From positions 36,544,143-36,608,142 of the forward strand of contig NC_064761.1 of NCBI RefSeq assembly GCF_011397635.1: a stretch of DNA of 64,000 nucleotides, given 5' to 3'. The stretch's first letter is position 1, and each line of letters begins with the position of its first letter. Position numbers and translations under genes: made by a program. The notes beneath the pieces are model-generated. The model saw only the letters and a list, made by a program, of their open reading frames with translations. It was not told the DNA's origin and made no database searches. The DNA comes from Epinephelus fuscoguttatus (taxonomy: Eukaryota; Chordata; Actinopteri; Perciformes; Serranidae). This document shows, one piece after another, positions 12,601 to 23,261 of this stretch.

Positions 12601-13626
12601 AGATTTAATTTTCACTTGGAATGACCATTTACATGACCACTTTTAATTGGAATGGCCTTTCATTCCAAATGAAAGTCGAATTAAACTCTCCATGTAAACG
12701 TACTGACTGTCGTGGTATGCCATTGTTATTGTTTGTTATATGTCACACCAGAGGCAGATGCTGTGTGTTACACATCACCTTTATTTGCTTCTGCTATCTA
12801 AAATCAGTTTGGTTCTGTGTAAAAAAACGTAAAGTTGGAGTAAAAACAGGACGTCATTGTAGCCTTATAGGCAGATATTCACCATGTTAGCATCGTTAGC
12901 TCCTAGCTGCTGCTTTAGCCACCTCCATGTGTGAGAACCGTGTGCAAGTGCGGTCAAAGGACAGTGTTTGTCCGTTGCTTGTTTTGTACATTCATTCATT
13001 TTCCGTAACTGCTCATCCTGGGTCACAGGGGAGACATTGGGTGAGAGGCAGGGTTCACCCTGGACAGGTCACCAGACTATCACAGAGCTGACACATAGAG
13101 ACAGACAACCATTCACACTCACATTCACACCTACGGACAATTTAGAGTCACCAATTAACCTGCATGTCTTTGGACTGTGGGAGGAAGCTGGAGTACCTGG
13201 AGGAAACCCACGCTGACACGGAGAGAACATTCAGTCTCTACACAGAAGGGCTCCCCCACCCTGGGTTCGATCCAGGAATCCTCTTGCTGTGAGGGGACAA
13301 TGCTAACCACTGCACCACTGTGTACAGCAAAACGAAAATACAAAATATTTCATTGGACTTACAGGTTAGAAATGTTTTGCAGTGGATGAAACAGTAGTGA
13401 GTTTATTTAAATATCACTGTTTAGAAATACATCAGAGACACTAACAGGGGCTAAACCTGACCACGCTCTCTCTTTGTCTTTCCATACAGTTGCCATCAAT
13501 CTCATAGTTCAGCACATCCAGGACATCTTAAACGGCGGTTTGACCAAACGGCTGAACGGGTGGTTTAACGGCTGCGCAACTGCAAAGAAGCAGCCAAACA
13601 TGGAGTCAAGCAGTCGGCCCCACTGA
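3676..13626 (+). CDS. uck2: Uridine-cytidine kinase 2, complete, 7 exons
   Basis: UCK2 phosphorylates uridine and cytidine to UMP and CMP using ATP; it is the entry step of cytosolic pyrimidine salvage. Coding exons are 3676-3780, 8515-8674, 8940-9036, 10631-10773, 10881-10978, 11078-11126 and 13490-13626. They join to 789 nt, giving 262 residues (human 261). All six introns are GT-AG. The P-loop GGTASGKS lies at residues 29-36 and is split by intron 1 between K35 and S36. ILSQDSFYR holds the likely catalytic aspartate (D64, human D62). [18 protein letters not shown] and [12 protein letters not shown] are the conserved nucleoside and phosphate sites. The tail is less conserved but ends in SSSRPH as in human. 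The start at 3676 gives MAGDSE, the usual UCK2 beginning. Teleosts often have two UCK2 paralogues and I cannot say which this is. Confidence 0.95.
5257..7760. repeat. AT-rich tandem array in uck2 intron 1, split by a hAT element
   Basis: Irregular units built on TCTCAAAATAATGA alternate with GATTTCTCAAAAT and GACTTAGTA-type segments, about 30-40 bp per higher-order unit. The array occupies 5257-5538 and 6953-7760. The interruption is the transposon at 5539-6952. The units are diverged, so this is an old array. It lies wholly inside the 4.7-kb first intron of uck2. Confidence 0.8.
5539..6952. mobile_element. Non-autonomous hAT-like transposon inside the tandem array
   Basis: The terminal inverted repeats are 18 bp: CAGGGCTCAACAATAAGG at the left, and CAGGGTTCAACGCTAAGG as the reverse complement of the right end. 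ATGAG flanks both sides (5534-5538 and 6953-6957), a 5-bp target duplication. Removing the element and one ATGAG restores the array. The CAGGG start and 5-bp duplication fit hAT elements of the 5-bp class. A perfect 20-bp palindrome, ACTTGCCCGATCGGGCAAGT, lies at 5615-5634. No transposase is visible in the 1.4 kb. Confidence 0.8.
9240..10062. repeat. About 56-bp minisatellite in uck2 intron 3
   Basis: About 14 diverged units follow the pattern AACACCCACGTTTGGTGCC, then TAAAAAGCCACAGGAAAAA, then a CAGTGATGGTTCCCT-type segment. Units differ by substitutions and 1-4 bp indels. Read on the minus strand, the unit resembles that of the array at 51535-53015. Confidence 0.8.
11742..11974. mobile_element. 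233-bp fold-back MITE in uck2 intron 6
   Basis: The ends are inverted copies of about 40 bp. Left: AGTCTGAACGCCAAGCAGCT. The reverse complement of the right end begins AGTCCGCATGCCAAGCAGCT. TA flanks both ends (11740-11741, 11975-11976), suggesting a Tc1/mariner-type MITE. A T11 run lies inside. The preceding part of the intron (11127-11739) holds nothing I can name with confidence. Confidence 0.7.
12101..12484. repeat. Fold-back repeat in uck2 intron 6
   Basis: Arms of roughly 55-60 bp at 12101-12160 and 12428-12484 are inverted copies. Both contain ATGGTGGCTGACCTC followed by CTCTGCTC-GAGGGTA (the second on the minus strand). The outer ends are not clear, so no superfamily is assigned. It is followed to about 12710 by GGAATGA-rich repeat sequence. 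Confidence 0.55.
12985..13330 (+). repeat. Common teleost dispersed repeat
   Basis: The segment runs from CATTCATTTTCCGTAACTGC through CCATTCACACTCACATTCAC and CATGTCTTTGGACTGTGGGA to CTAACCACTGCACCACTGTG. The same family appears reversed at 44920-45640. I recognise it as an abundant fish repeat but cannot assign its class. Confidence 0.7.
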
Positions 13627-13973
13627 GCGCAGTACTCCCCGGAGACGAAAGACGGTTCACCTGTACGTGCCGAACGGGCTCTGCGCTGTGGCTAACAAAG
13701 CAAGAGTAAAGACAGGAAATCAAAAGGCCTCTTTTTGATATGATTCTGTTTGGACTGAAGGGGAACCATCCGTTTGTGGATCTGGTTTAAAGGTTGTGTT
13801 CAGTTATATTTTCCTCTGTAGCTTGTGTACTGTATGAGATGGAAGAGGGAGAAAAACAAAGGGGCTAACTTGTAATTTAATTTCAAACTGATGCTTGCCT
13901 TTACCACCGCACTGAAGCTAACTACAGAAGCAGTTATGGTGTCTAAAACACACTTGATAGCCTTTAACCATAC

Positions 13974-13979
13974 AATAAA
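13974..13979 (+). promoter_or_regulatory. uck2: Candidate uck2 polyadenylation signal
   Basis: AATAAA lies 348 bp after the uck2 stop codon. Later AT-rich sequence could supply alternative signals, so the true 3' end is not fixed. Confidence 0.5.
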
Positions 13980-15329
13980 CGCAGTGTAGCAACGCGCTGT
14001 TCAATGGCAGGGCCTTACCCAAACTCACTACCGTTAAAGGTGACTAATTCCCTTTATCAATGCAACTTCTTTTCTTTCCAGGCTCAGTGTAAAGCATTTT
14101 TTGACTTGTATGAATAGATTTTCAAAACGATGTACTAATGGATCAAGACTTTGGATGTTTGCGTCATGTCGCCCCGAGCTGCACTTGCTTTGTCTTGTCT
14201 AAACCTAAACTGAATCAGTCAAATTAAAACAACCGATTCCCACCTCAAACCATTAGATGTACGACATCACCAAAGATCACTTTCTGTAATGTCTTTGTGG
14301 ACTAATTGTGTTAGAATTTTTATTTCAGTGTGACACTGACGTTACTTTAACTAATTCATTCAGATGTTGCTAAGAGAAAGAACTGTTTATGTTGCTCTAG
14401 ATTACCACAAAGTATTGATTTCCTTTGAGTCCCATGAACTTGAATCCTCAGATGTTTGCAGGTTTCATTTCAAAGACACGCTGATAACAGTGTTACTGAA
14501 TGCATTGAGCTGTAAAATGTCATTAAGTACAAGAAACCCAATGTAAATGTGTTCTGTAAATGTTCTTCCCGTGTACATTTTTCTCATGATAAAGTTCTCA
14601 GGTACTCTTTATTTGCTTGACACATCTGTCACATCCAGGTCCTTGTATTTGATTTAAATATATACGTTTGTTTTTTAAGACATTTTCTGTTTCTGTTTGA
14701 CTCAAAGATCTGCATATTGAGAGAATAATGCCATGTGCTTGGTGCCATATTGAAGAAAAGGTTCAAGGTTCATTCATTATTCCAAGTCCAAGGTGGTTAG
14801 CTCCACTGCTAACCTGTAGCCACACCTGATAAACAGCCTAAATTTGCATGTGTCCTTCATTAGCAGTGAAAGCAGTTACAAACTCAGTGTATAGCTCCTT
14901 TAAGTTATCGTATTGTGTTGATAATGGATTTTTTTTTTTTAATTAATTTTTTTTTGTTCTGACTCTGAATTACAAGTTAAAGGCTGCTTCAGCGTTTTTT
15001 TCTCACTGCGGTTGAAGTAATATAAAGTGAATGCAGCCTATGATGAGTCAAAATGTCCGCTATGGGAAAAGCTTATCTCATATTCCTTATGTAAATCCAT
15101 TTATTTAAATGGATTATTTATTTTTTGCAATTTTTGTGAAAATAAAAATACATAAATGTTTAATTTTATTCCTGGCAGTGTAGCAAAGCAACATTTAGAC
15201 CTTTATGTTGAGAAAAAGCAATTACAGAAAATCAAATGTAAATTATATGTGAAAATCTAAATATTAAGAAAAAGACCTTGAGAGATCTTTTAATGGAATT
15301 TAAATCAGTTATACATATATTGATGAATA

Positions 15330-15570
15330 TGTCTGCCTATGAAATAAATATGGCAAGGAAATAAATCCTGAAATAAATAAACGAGGCAATAAATACATAA
15401 ATGTGTTTTTATTAAATAAAAATTCAAAGACCACTTTTGCTTATTTCAGGGGACTTTTGTCATAATTCCATAAAAGCACTCCTTTATCTTTATTAAATAT
15501 GTTAATTCACTCAACTATGTTAATTTATTTCATAGGCATATTTATTTATTTATTTATTTATTTACTATAG
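15330..15570. repeat. AT-rich low-complexity stretch with a TTTA run
   Basis: Imperfect ATAAATA and TATTTATTTA sequence ends in an uninterrupted TTTA run at about 15539-15565. It is intergenic, between uck2 and aatf. From about 13980 to 15330 I see only uck2 3' flank and AT-rich sequence. Confidence 0.6.
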
Positions 15571-15774
15571 ATTTAAATGGCATTCCATACCGCTTTGCTG
15601 TGTGGTCAACATTTTCTGAGGGGGTTAAGGGGATCGCTGGGGGAACTTGCGCTCATGACCTCAGTCCTGTGTCCCAAATCCACACCGATTCTAAGCAGGT
15701 TTTTTGCAGCGTGTTCACACTGGGACACAATCAGGGTGAGGCAGCGGTGTGTGTATATGTTGATGGTCATTATT

Positions 15775-16510
15775 AGGGCTGGGTAAAAATAATCGATTCA
15801 TACGATTCAAATCAATTTTCATTTGAATGACCCGATATCGATTCATAAAATGCGAGACTGATCTTTAAATACAGGATTTTGCTCAATGATGTGTGAAACT
15901 TTAACCCTGTTAGTCTCGCTGGTAGCAAATGGGCCCCAGCACTAATTTATTAAAGACTGTAGTATTGAGAAACTCTGACGTTTTATGTTTTGGAGTCATT
16001 ATATTACGATGCTGCAGCAGCCTTTACTCAGTATGATGACGTCAGGAATAAAATGTATTTTATTGACATTTTAGATTTGTTTCCAGTGAGATATTCAGGT
16101 TATATTGTGACTTTTTAGTTATGAAATATTCAGCGTTTATTCGGTTCTGAATTTATTTAGTAATTCCTTGTAATATTCCAATCAATTTTATTTATAAAGT
16201 CCAATATCACAAATCACAATTTGCCTTACAGGGCTTTACAGCATACGACCTCCCTCTGTCCTCAGGAAGAGCAACTGAGGAGGGATCCCTCCTCCAGGAT
16301 GGACAGACGTACAACAGATGTCATACAGAACAGATCAACATGATAAATTAACAGTAATCCGTATGACACAAGAGACAGAGAGAGAGATGCAGGACAGACG
16401 GTATTAGTATTAGTTCTCTGAGAGTCTTTCACATTCAAGCAAAAGTTGGTATTCAACTGAAATATCCCCTATCGAACCGATATCGAAACGAATCTAATCG
16501 GGAGATACTT
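15775..16510. repeat. Composite dispersed repeat with an embedded second repeat
   Basis: The outer part starts AGGGCTGGGTAAAAATAATC and ends near CGATATCGAAACGAATCTAA, a form seen in fish hAT-like elements with ATCGAT-rich ends. No clean inverted ends were found. At about 16181-16450 sits another family: TTTTATTTATAAAGTCCAAT, then CTGTCCTCAGGAAGAGCAAC. A second copy of that family is at 43235-43465. Confidence 0.5.
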
Positions 16511-16689
16511 GATGTGTTTCTGTGTGAAGTTTATTGGCAGTGACAGATTAAACCTGCACTTTTACAGGGCGATATCACTTCCTGTTTCCTGTCAGTATAA
16601 CACAGTACACTGATTTCTTGTAACTGGAAAAACTAAGTGTACCTAATATAGTTTGTATGTGGAACTGGGTCACAACATGTCTGTTAGGG

Positions 16690-16965
16690 CAGTTCACCAT
16701 TTTAAGTCCACCAGTCATTGTGCATGTAGAACAATTAGTCCGTTAATTGATTAGCTGATCGATGCTGATCTGATTTCATGTTTCTTAATTGTGATCATTT
16801 AGAAGAACAGATTCTTTTCTCTGAATAATTTTGGATTTTTGGACTGATAGACAAACACACCATTAGCAGACGTCACTTTGGGCTCTGGGAAGTTAAACAT
16901 TTCACTATTTTCTGATATTTTATTGACAAAATGATTGATCAATAAAATAACTGTTGCAGCCTTAC
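16690..16965. repeat. Dispersed repeat next to the aatf 3' end
   Basis: The text includes AGTCCGTTAATTGATTAGC and TTGACAAAATGATTGATC then AATAAAATAACTGTTGCAGC. This resembles a widespread vertebrate repeat with an ATCGATTAAT-like core. It may supply the polyadenylation signal of aatf. Confidence 0.5.
16919..16924 (-). promoter_or_regulatory. aatf: Candidate aatf polyadenylation signal
   Basis: TTTATT on the plus strand reads AATAAA for the aatf transcript, 298 bp after its stop codon. It lies inside the dispersed repeat at 16690-16965. Confidence 0.35.
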
Positions 16966-17221
16966 ACTCATGTGTATTACATATTTTATCACAAAGTGCT
17001 CATTATGCAACACATACTGGTATAAAAGGTATAAATGAAGAGCTGTGTGTGCCCTGTGAGTCCATATTCAGCGTAACTGAGGAGCCTCTGCTGACAGGGA
17101 GCAGACTCAGTCTCTGTCCAAACACAAACTGCTGCTCGCCATCCTTCCAGACGATGTGCGGAGAGGCTTCATTCACATCCCGACACTGCAGCGTGTCCTC
17201 TACATGAGCACCTCCTCCATG

Positions 17222-18913
17222 TCACTCCCTGACTGTGGAGTTCTGTCCAAAGAGGCCACGGTACAGTTCACTGCGCGCCTCGTCGCTCACCGAGCTGTGG
17301 TCGATAGGAGCCATGAAGTTCACCAGCTTGCTGTGGATGTGGAATCTGACCTTGCGCCCTTTGCTGGCTTTGGTGTCCACCTTCTTCTTGATCTTGCTGC
17401 GCAGCTTCTGGATGGCCAGCCACTGCCTGCCCATGGCCACCTGGTCATTGGGGTCCGCCGCGCTCGTCCTGCGTTCGATCAGCTCTCTGAGCAGCTGGTG
17501 GTAGAAATCATCGTCGTCGAATATGTCCTCGTCCAGATCCTTTAGATGTGTGTTTGCTTTCAGCTGCGGCTCCACCTCCTCTCCGTCTGCAGGGGCGGTC
17601 TCAGAGGTGACAGCAGAGGCCTCTGGTTTCCCCAGGACTCTGTATTCAGAGCGCCGGGTCTGGGTGCGTCGCACAAGCCTCTCATTGTCCAGCAGCACCT
17701 GCTCAACCTGGGTAAGAATGTTTCTGTCGAATGCCCCGAAACCTTTGCTGCTTTTGCCCATCGTTAATCTCGTCTTGTCATGCCACTTCTGCAGCGTGGC
17801 GTTCCGGTAAGGCTGGAACGCTGCAAAACGTTTGGCCATGAAGTCCGGGTACTCCGCCATCTCCAGTTTTCGTTTAGGCGCCCCAAGCTCCTGCACTGAC
17901 ATCTTTTCATCCTCATCACTGTCGATCTCCTCGTCATCACCCTGAGCTCCTGCCTCCCCCAGAGCGATGGTCCTCGTGTCTGCGTTCTGGTGCAGCAGCT
18001 GATCGTGCAGCTCCAGCAGGGATCTCTGGAGAGCTTTCAGAGCCTTGTGGGTGTTCTTCAGCTGCCCCGCCAGCTCCGCTCCGCCTCTCCTCTTGAACTC
18101 TGGGAGGGTCTGCGGCTGCGGGAGCTGGTTGGCGGTCGCCAGAGCTTTCTGGAGTTTGATTCGGCCCTCCAGCAGTTTGTCCCACAAGGCCAGCTGGTTC
18201 TTCACAGCCTTCCCTTTCTCGACCTCCTCGTCTACTTTCTCCTGAGAAAATGTGCAAACAGCTCCCTCATCATCATCATCATCGTCATCGTCGTTGTCGT
18301 CTTCCAACTCATCTTCATGCTCATCATCTTCATCGCTGCCTTCAATCTCCTCGTCATCATCATCATCTTCGCTCACTCCCAGATCATCCATGCCCTCTGT
18401 CATTTTGAGGAAGTCCACTTTCCGAGGAAAAGTGACGTCAGCACCGCTTTTCTTAGATGAAAGTTGAGCATCTAGTTGCGCATCACTGCCCACCAACTCT
18501 TCTTCTTCATCATCCTCTTCATCACCAAAAGATTCCTCTCCTTCATCTTCTTCTAGCTCCTCCATGCTGCCCTCCTCTTCCTCCTCCTCCTCCTCCTCAT
18601 CATCATCCTCCTCCTCCTCATCATCATCATCCTCCTCCTCCTCATCCTCCTCTTCACCAGATCCCTCAATGTCCATCAGCAGGTCTTTACGGGACACCTT
18701 CTTCCCCACATACCGTCTGTCCGTGTCTGACAGCAGGGATGTGTTGTGCTTCCGCAAGGCACTGAGGCCGACACCATCTTCCTCGTCGTCCTCGTCGGTG
18801 AACCTCTCTATCACTCTAGCTTTGGTCGCTTCGTCATCATCATCCTCCGGATCTGCGAATTTCGGCTGAGGATTCAACAAGTCCTCGAGCTCCTGAGAAA
18901 ACGAGCCTGCCAT
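17222..18913 (-). CDS. aatf: AATF (Che-1/Traube, yeast Bfr2 family), apparently intronless
   Basis: AATF is a nucleolar factor needed for 40S ribosome assembly, with NGDN and NOL10. It is also described as an RNA polymerase II cofactor acting with Rb and p53. One uninterrupted frame gives 563 residues (human 560). The start chosen is MAGSFSQELEDLLNPQPKFA at 18913. The frame stays open 93 nt further upstream, but that extension looks like 5' UTR. Residues about 80-215 are a long run of Glu and Asp, coded by GAG/GAT repeats. Residues about 220-360 hold the AATF/Che-1 region (NQLALWDKLLEGRIKLQKAL; FAAFQPYRNATLQKWHDKTR). The C-terminus is the TRAUB domain (DFYHQLLRELIERR; KGRKVRFHIHSKLVNFMAPI; ELYRGLFGQ). 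Human AATF has many introns and this copy has none, which suggests retroposition, yet the frame is intact. Confidence 0.93.
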   Translation of the reverse strand: MAGSFSQELEDLLNPQPKFADPEDDDDEATKARVIERFTDEDDEEDGVGLSALRKHNTSLLSDTDRRYVGKKVSRKDLLMDIEGSGEEEDEEEEDDDDEEEEDDDEEEEEEEEEGSMEELEEDEGEESFGDEEDDEEEELVGSDAQLDAQLSSKKSGADVTFPRKVDFLKMTEGMDDLGVSEDDDDDEEIEGSDEDDEHEDELEDDNDDDDDDDDEGAVCTFSQEKVDEEVEKGKAVKNQLALWDKLLEGRIKLQKALATANQLPQPQTLPEFKRRGGAELAGQLKNTHKALKALQRSLLELHDQLLHQNADTRTIALGEAGAQGDDEEIDSDEDEKMSVQELGAPKRKLEMAEYPDFMAKRFAAFQPYRNATLQKWHDKTRLTMGKSSKGFGAFDRNILTQVEQVLLDNERLVRRTQTRRSEYRVLGKPEASAVTSETAPADGEEVEPQLKANTHLKDLDEDIFDDDDFYHQLLRELIERRTSAADPNDQVAMGRQWLAIQKLRSKIKKKVDTKASKGRKVRFHIHSKLVNFMAPIDHSSVSDEARSELYRGLFGQNSTVRE

Positions 18914-20090
18914 GGTTAAAAGTTTACAACAACCACACGTGGAGTGCGGCCAGAGCCGTTTCTTAGTGCGGAGATGGATGACGTCACTAAAATGCGACGA
19001 CACCAAGAGTTTTTCTAATAGTTATGCCCTGGGTAGCGTCTTTCAGGCTGAGCTTAGTCAGCAACGAAACAAATTTTAGCCACCTAAAAAAATAAATATC
19101 AGTTTAAGTGTATGATATATTGAGAGTATTTTCATTGCTTTACCTTAATGTCAGGTAGTGATTTTGAAAGGAAAAATGAAGCCGTTTCACCGCTCTCTTC
19201 AGTACCAGAGTCCATTGAGAAAACTGGTAATTTAACACTGTTGAATACAGGGGCTGCTGGTCTACTGCTGCTTCATTCAGTTTATTTGTTTGAGATATTT
19301 TGTGACTTTCGCATTTAAACGGCTTAGTTCAGATACACCGAAGTCACACAATAAGACAGACTAAGTAACTGACTGAAGCAGCGGTACACCAGCAGCTCGT
19401 GTGTTCAGCAAGGTAAAATTACGTGTTTTCTCAACGGAGTCTGGTGGAAGTGAAAATAAAACCTTATTTTGTTGTTTTTATCATGTCCTGCTTGTTTATA
19501 CATATGTAATATTTCATTATCTTATATGATATCTTATGTTTGTCATGTGTGATGTATCTTAAGCACATTGAGTTTATGTTTGCCATATGAAATATGCTAT
19601 ATAAATAAAGTTGACTTCAAACCAGGGGCGTGCAGACTTACATCTACTGTATGTAATGTGCCGACTATGGATAAGTACCCCACACAACCCTCCTTTAAAT
19701 GACCTGAACTATCCCTTTAAAGTTGATTATGATACTATTTTAAGTACATTTACACAGATTAATGAGGTAGTTTGAGTCAAACAGGTAACAGGACTAAATG
19801 CAGAAAACAATATATTGACTCAAATGTCATTTAAAGAAGGTGCATGCAGAGGAAATATCGGGTCTAAAACTGTGTATGAATATATTCAATTAATGGTAAA
19901 ATAAATCCATGGATAGTAAGCCACATGTAGTAAAAGGTTCCTGTCAGACAAATCTCGGGGCGCAAAAGTCCCGGAAATTTGTGACCCTGCACGCATGCGC
20001 ACAAGTGTCGCGAGGCTCCGGGTTGCTCTTGCTAGCCGAGTTTCGTTCCTCAGACCTCACCAGAAAAGAAGCGCTTTCTGGAGAGTAAAG
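18914..20090. promoter_or_regulatory. Divergent aatf-magoh intergenic region
   Basis: The two start codons are 1.18 kb apart and point away from each other. Near magoh are a perfect-core NRF1-like site, ACGCATGCGC at 19991-20000, and an ETS-like CCCGGAAAT at about 19971-19979. Both are typical of CpG-rich housekeeping promoters. The middle (about 19100-19900) is AT-rich with no named feature. Whether both genes share control elements is inference. Confidence 0.45.
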
Positions 20091-23000
20091 ATGTCAACAA
20101 GCGACTTCTATTTGAGGTATTATGTTGGACACAAGGGAAAGTTTGGACACGAGTTCCTGGAATTTGAATTCAGACCTGACGGTGAGTTTAATTTGGCGCT
20201 AATACGAATGTGTTAGCTTTCCTGCGTCTAAGCTAATGTAGCTAGCCACCCGGTAGCGGCTAACAGGCCGCAGCGAACTCAAAACGAATTGCGAGCGCGA
20301 AATGATCTCTTTGGTTTCCTCTGTGTTACAAATGATAAAAGTTTATGTTTGAACCGAGCAAGTACCTCTGAAATATTTATTACAAATGCGCTAATGGTTT
20401 AAACATGAGTCTCTGAGCGTTTAACCGCTGTATGACCTGTATGAATGGTAACTCACACACGAGCTGTGTTACAAGTGATGCGTTGTTTCAGATTTAAACT
20501 GTAACTTTAATATTTTCTTGCAGGTAAACTGAGGTATGCAAACAACAGCAACTACAAGAATGACGTCATGATCAGGAAAGAGGTAAAGTGTGTTTTTGAA
20601 ACTATTAAAATACTGTTGGAGCAACTAAAGTTAGCCATGAATCATTTGTAGTCCGTGCTGTTTGGGTTTCTTTCATTGCAGTCCATTCAGACCATACTTA
20701 CTAATGGCACTGTTACATAAAGATGATGTCTTTAATTTACCTTTAAGATGTTGAAGTGCTTGAATGAAGGACTGTATGCAACAAGGGGGATTGTGATGAT
20801 TCATTAAGGGACTTGATTATGATGATCAGCCAAGCAGAGACTCATTGTTTCTCAGTGAAAACACAGCAAATACTGTTGGGGGTGCACAAGACTGGATTTT
20901 TTTGGCCAATATCTGGTACCGATATACACAGATATAGCCACTTTTTTCCCCCACCTAACTTTAGTGAGATGAAAGTCTCCGCTGTAATGGAATTAAAATC
21001 ATACTATGCTGCTTAGTCTCATGGTGATGGCCCACCAGCAGATGGAGACATGAAATACAGTGCTTTCAACGTATGTATTGCAAAATAAGAAAAAGCACGT
21101 TGGCCGATTCCGTTCCGATATTAGTGTGCGTCCCTACATACTGTAGAACTCGCATTTTATAGTGAAATAATTAGTATGTCAGAGATGTAATGGTGCTCAC
21201 GTCAGTTCGATGTTATAAATGTGTGGCCCAGCTTTAAACTTTCACAAAGTTTAACCTTGTCCGTCTTTGTTTTGTGTACCAACCCAGGCATATGTACACA
21301 AAAGTGTGATGGAGGAGCTGAAGAGGATCATCGACGACAGTGAAATCACCAAGGAAGACGACGCTCTGTGGCCGCCTCCTGACAGAGTTGGCAGACAGGT
21401 TTGTGACTTAAATCACCATCTGTGAGCACAGGGCTCCCACAGTCATGGTAAAACCTAGAAATGTGTCATGGGATTTCACAATCACATTTTCCAGGCCTGT
21501 AAAAGCTATGGAAGTAGTAAAAATAATTGACAGTTTTGGAAATATAATATTCTGTGGATAACCTCCCATGTGAAGTAACATAACTGCAAATTTATCTTCT
21601 GAAACTGTTGATGTAATGGTGCCATAATACCAATCAGTGTATGTCAGTGTTTTGTGTACCATCATGCACGTTTCTTCATTGCTTTCTGTGACCTCTCAGA
21701 TTTTGTGACCTAATTAGAAAAGGTATTTTGCTGTGGTCACAAAATGTATTTATTTTTTGTGCTCAAAATAGTGACTCCATAGACCAAACATTTCAAAGCT
21801 TTGACCATGTCATGCCCTAATATTAAATCAAAAGTGTCACGAAGTTTGATGGCATACACAGAGCAGTCCACCTTTCAAAATTTGGTCAACCCATTGGTAT
21901 TTCTTTTAATGGTGATCACATGGGCATCGTGTCTGAGAGCTCACAGATTTTGCACTGTAGTAAATCAACTATTCATTGATGACTTTGACCAAAAAGTTTG
22001 TAGAGACTTAAAATAACTTACCTGTTTTTGTCCAAATTTTCACAGGAACTGGAAATCGTCATTGGCGATGAGCACATTTCATTCACAACTTCCAAAATTG
22101 GCTCCTTGATTGACGTCAACCAGTCAAAGTGAGTACTTCATCCAGGACTCTTAGGTCTTTGGTCTGATCAGTGCACTCCTACTTCCAACGTGTGAAGTTA
22201 CGCAGTCTATTAAAAGACAATTAAGAGTCATAAATATGCCACCAAAGAGGCAACTGAATCAAAAATACTTAACTGATCCCCAGGTGGAAGCTGGGTAACG
22301 AGCAGCACCAGCTGCAACAGGCTGCATGCTCGATCGGCACATGAGCTCTAACTGCCAGTTTCCACTCTCCAAGGCAAACACTGATGTACTTAAAGGCACA
22401 GTAGCATAAAGAGCAATGAAAACATGGGGTTCTTTTCCTGTGTTGATTAAATTTACACAGAAATCAATGTTTGAAAAGCAAACATCTTGGAGCATCATGT
22501 TTGTAGGAAGCAATGCATTTGAGGATTTGTTGTTTTTACTGGGAAATATGTTGAGTCATCAGTGTTTTCAATGTTTAGTTTTTATCCATACATAGACACA
22601 CCAGTGCAAATTTTTCTCATGAATATTAATGTATGTCTTGTGTTTGCTGTTTGTGTTGACTGTAATGTTTAATGTATATTTTTTATATGTGGACCCCAGG
22701 AAGACTTCCTGTTTAGAGCAGTGACTCCCAACCAGTCTAGATTTCTCCTTAGTGATTATTAGTTCAAGGTCCAAACAGTTTAACATATTCAGCGTCATAC
22801 TGCTGGTTGGCCATGTCATCGAGCTCATTAGCCGTCTCTGTCAAACAGATGTATGTTAGTCACTCAATCTACAGTGCTTCAAAATAAAAGCTCTGTGCCA
22901 GAGATTCACTGTACTTAGACACACTCCATTCAGAACGGATCTGCAACCCACCAGTTGGGAAGCACTGCTTTAGGGCACGGTTAATGGGGATCCTAACAAA

Positions 23001-23158
23001 TGATAAATAAGTATATTTTTCACTGACAACAGGACTTAACTTTTAAACTTTGTTTCAGGGACCCTGAAGGTCTTCGCGTGTTCTACTACCTTGTGCAAGA
23101 TCTGAAATGTCTCGTCTTCAGTCTCATTGGCCTACACTTCAAGATCAAGCCCATCTAA
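20091..23158 (+). CDS. magoh: MAGOH, exon junction complex core subunit, complete, 5 exons
   Basis: MAGOH pairs with RBM8A (Y14) and locks eIF4A3 on spliced mRNA, marking exon junctions for export, localisation and nonsense-mediated decay. Exons are 20091-20181, 20524-20582, 21288-21398, 22046-22128 and 23059-23158, joining to 444 nt or 147 residues (human MAGOH 146). All introns are GT-AG. After the short variable start [11 protein letters not shown], the protein matches human MAGOH almost throughout, for example [40 protein letters not shown], and the end [15 protein letters not shown]. The start at 20091 is chosen because it gives the family's usual length. An in-frame ATG 96 nt upstream would add an Arg-rich tail and is judged to be 5' UTR. 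Convergent with cpt2. Confidence 0.96.
21423..21665. repeat. Dispersed repeat in magoh intron 3
   Basis: It contains GGGCTCCCACAGTCATGGTA, then GTCATGGGATTTCACAATCA, then TTTTCCAGGCCTGTAAAAGC. A related copy is at 48369-48560 in scp2 intron 4. Introns 1, 2 and 4 of magoh hold no repeat I can name. Confidence 0.6.
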
Positions 23159-23255
23159 ATACGGATTTTGCTCAGTTTTAATTGCTTTCACTGGTATTTC
23201 TGTTGTTGTACTACCGCATTTGTACATTTGCTTTTGGTGGAACTTTTTTATTTTA

Positions 23256-23261
23256 AATAAA
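23256..23261 (+). promoter_or_regulatory. magoh: magoh polyadenylation signal
   Basis: AATAAA lies 98 bp after the magoh stop codon and is the first canonical signal. It implies a very short 3' UTR. Confidence 0.75.

Noticed and set aside
17990-18869. Plus-strand open frames opposite aatf, rich in Ser, Pro and His
   Set aside because: They are complements of the Glu/Asp codon runs of aatf and have no family resemblance.
18914-19006. An N-terminal extension of AATF in the same frame
   Set aside because: The extension is rich in His, Cys and basic residues, unlike AATF, and the downstream start gives the expected length and MAG- beginning.
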